11,982 nt of DNA from Alphaproteobacteria bacterium. GTDB taxonomy: Bacteria; Pseudomonadota; Alphaproteobacteria; Caulobacterales; Maricaulaceae. Below are positions 11,594 through 11,982 of this stretch, piece after piece (position 1 is the first letter of the stretch; each line of letters begins with the position of its first letter). The stretch lies in NCBI GenBank assembly GCA_030428405.1, contig JAUIEH010000037.1, positions 1-11,982 of the forward strand. Reading direction: 5' to 3'. A model generated the notes under the pieces. It was given only the letters and a program-made list of their open reading frames with translations, was not told the DNA's origin and searched no databases. Position numbers and translations under genes: made by a program.

Positions 11594-11982
11594 TCAGGAA
11601 ACGGGGCCTGGCCCGCGATAGAACTCAACGGAGGTGTCGAGCTCATACGACAAAAGACGGCCCAGCATCTCGGCGTCGTCGATGATCGTGACGCTGAAAT
11701 TGTCGGGATAATAGCTCGTCGTCGGCGGATTGACCGAAACCACTTCGGAGGTGATGCGAAGCTCCGCGCCGTCGCGGTCGCCCTGACAGGTCTGGCGCGC
11801 GATATAAAGACCGCGCCCGACGCCGGGACAATTTTCCTCCGCCACCATGAAGCAGGCATAGACGCCTTCCTCTTCGGTTGGCTGCAACACGACCTGGCCG
11901 TCCATGCGGCAGCCGAAATTGTAATAATCCGTTGTGCGGAAGCTCCACGTGCCGGAGATGTCCGCCGTGGCGCCGAGCGAGC
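11594..11982 (-). CDS. Conserved-looking protein of unknown function, 5' end outside the window
   Basis: The frame is open from the right edge to TGA at 11596-11594; 128 residues are visible. The first ATG inside (11905) is probably internal because the coding character continues upstream (DISGTWSFRTTDYYNFGCRM). I do not recognise the family. The visible part has four cysteines (FGC, YAC, ENC, QTC), alternating hydrophobic/polar segments typical of beta strands (AELRITSEVVSV, NFSVTIID), an SGTW motif seen in some beta-barrel or lipocalin-like secreted proteins, and a tail DTSVEFYRGPG. These traits suggest a small exported, disulfide-bonded beta protein, but the signal peptide region is not visible. 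It ends 14 bases before the nadB GTG on the same strand, so it probably shares the nadB-nadC transcript. A link with NAD synthesis is not implied by sequence. Confidence 0.75.
   Translation of the reverse strand, partial: SLGATADISGTWSFRTTDYYNFGCRMDGQVVLQPTEEEGVYACFMVAEENCPGVGRGLYIARQTCQGDRDGAELRITSEVVSVNPPTTSYYPDNFSVTIIDDAEMLGRLLSYELDTSVEFYRGPGPVS

Noticed and set aside
1..11982. A defence system, CRISPR array, prophage or transposon
   Set aside because: All recognisable genes are housekeeping or envelope genes, and I found no spaced repeats, terminal inverted repeats, transposase or integrase motifs.

Overview
The window reads as chromosomal housekeeping DNA from a GC-rich (roughly two-thirds G+C by eye) alphaproteobacterium. 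The protein families and the order glyQ-glyS-ppdK, preceded by an S49 peptidase and a small methyltransferase, fit Hyphomonadales/Caulobacterales or Rhizobiales relatives. This placement is inference from gene content; there is no rRNA or other marker to settle it. I see no tRNA, rRNA, CRISPR array, insertion sequence, phage gene or integrase, and no convincing undescribed defence or mobile system.

Left part (1-1982): the 3' end of a TrmN6-like methyltransferase gene, a complete S49 (SppA/SohB-like) peptidase with its Ser/Lys dyad, and an 81-residue single-pass membrane protein, all on the + strand. A secreted rhodanese-domain protein on the - strand converges on the small protein, and the two stop codons share one CTAG palindrome.

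Centre (1983-7980): a 168-bp divergent intergenic region, then glyQ and glyS (alpha and beta chains of the bacterial tetrameric glycyl-tRNA synthetase), then ppdK (pyruvate, phosphate dikinase) six bases after glyS. glyS appears to have its own promoter almost touching its start codon, and it carries an internal AT-richer stretch in a variable linker. The ppdK ribosome binding site lies inside the last codons of glyS, so at least glyS-ppdK should be one transcript.

Right part (7981-11982): a 161-bp region with three adjacent potential stem-loops and an eight-codon leader ORF with a strong Shine-Dalgarno sequence, followed by a SleB-type cell-wall hydrolase whose true start is uncertain. Converging on it from the - strand is a probable operon made of a cysteine-containing protein cut by the window edge, nadB (L-aspartate oxidase) and nadC (quinolinate phosphoribosyltransferase). 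NadB and NadC are the first and third steps of de novo NAD synthesis; nadA is not in the window.

The points most worth a second look are the structured leader plus mini-ORF before the cell-wall hydrolase, the compositional anomaly inside glyS, and the possible leaderless start of glyS.
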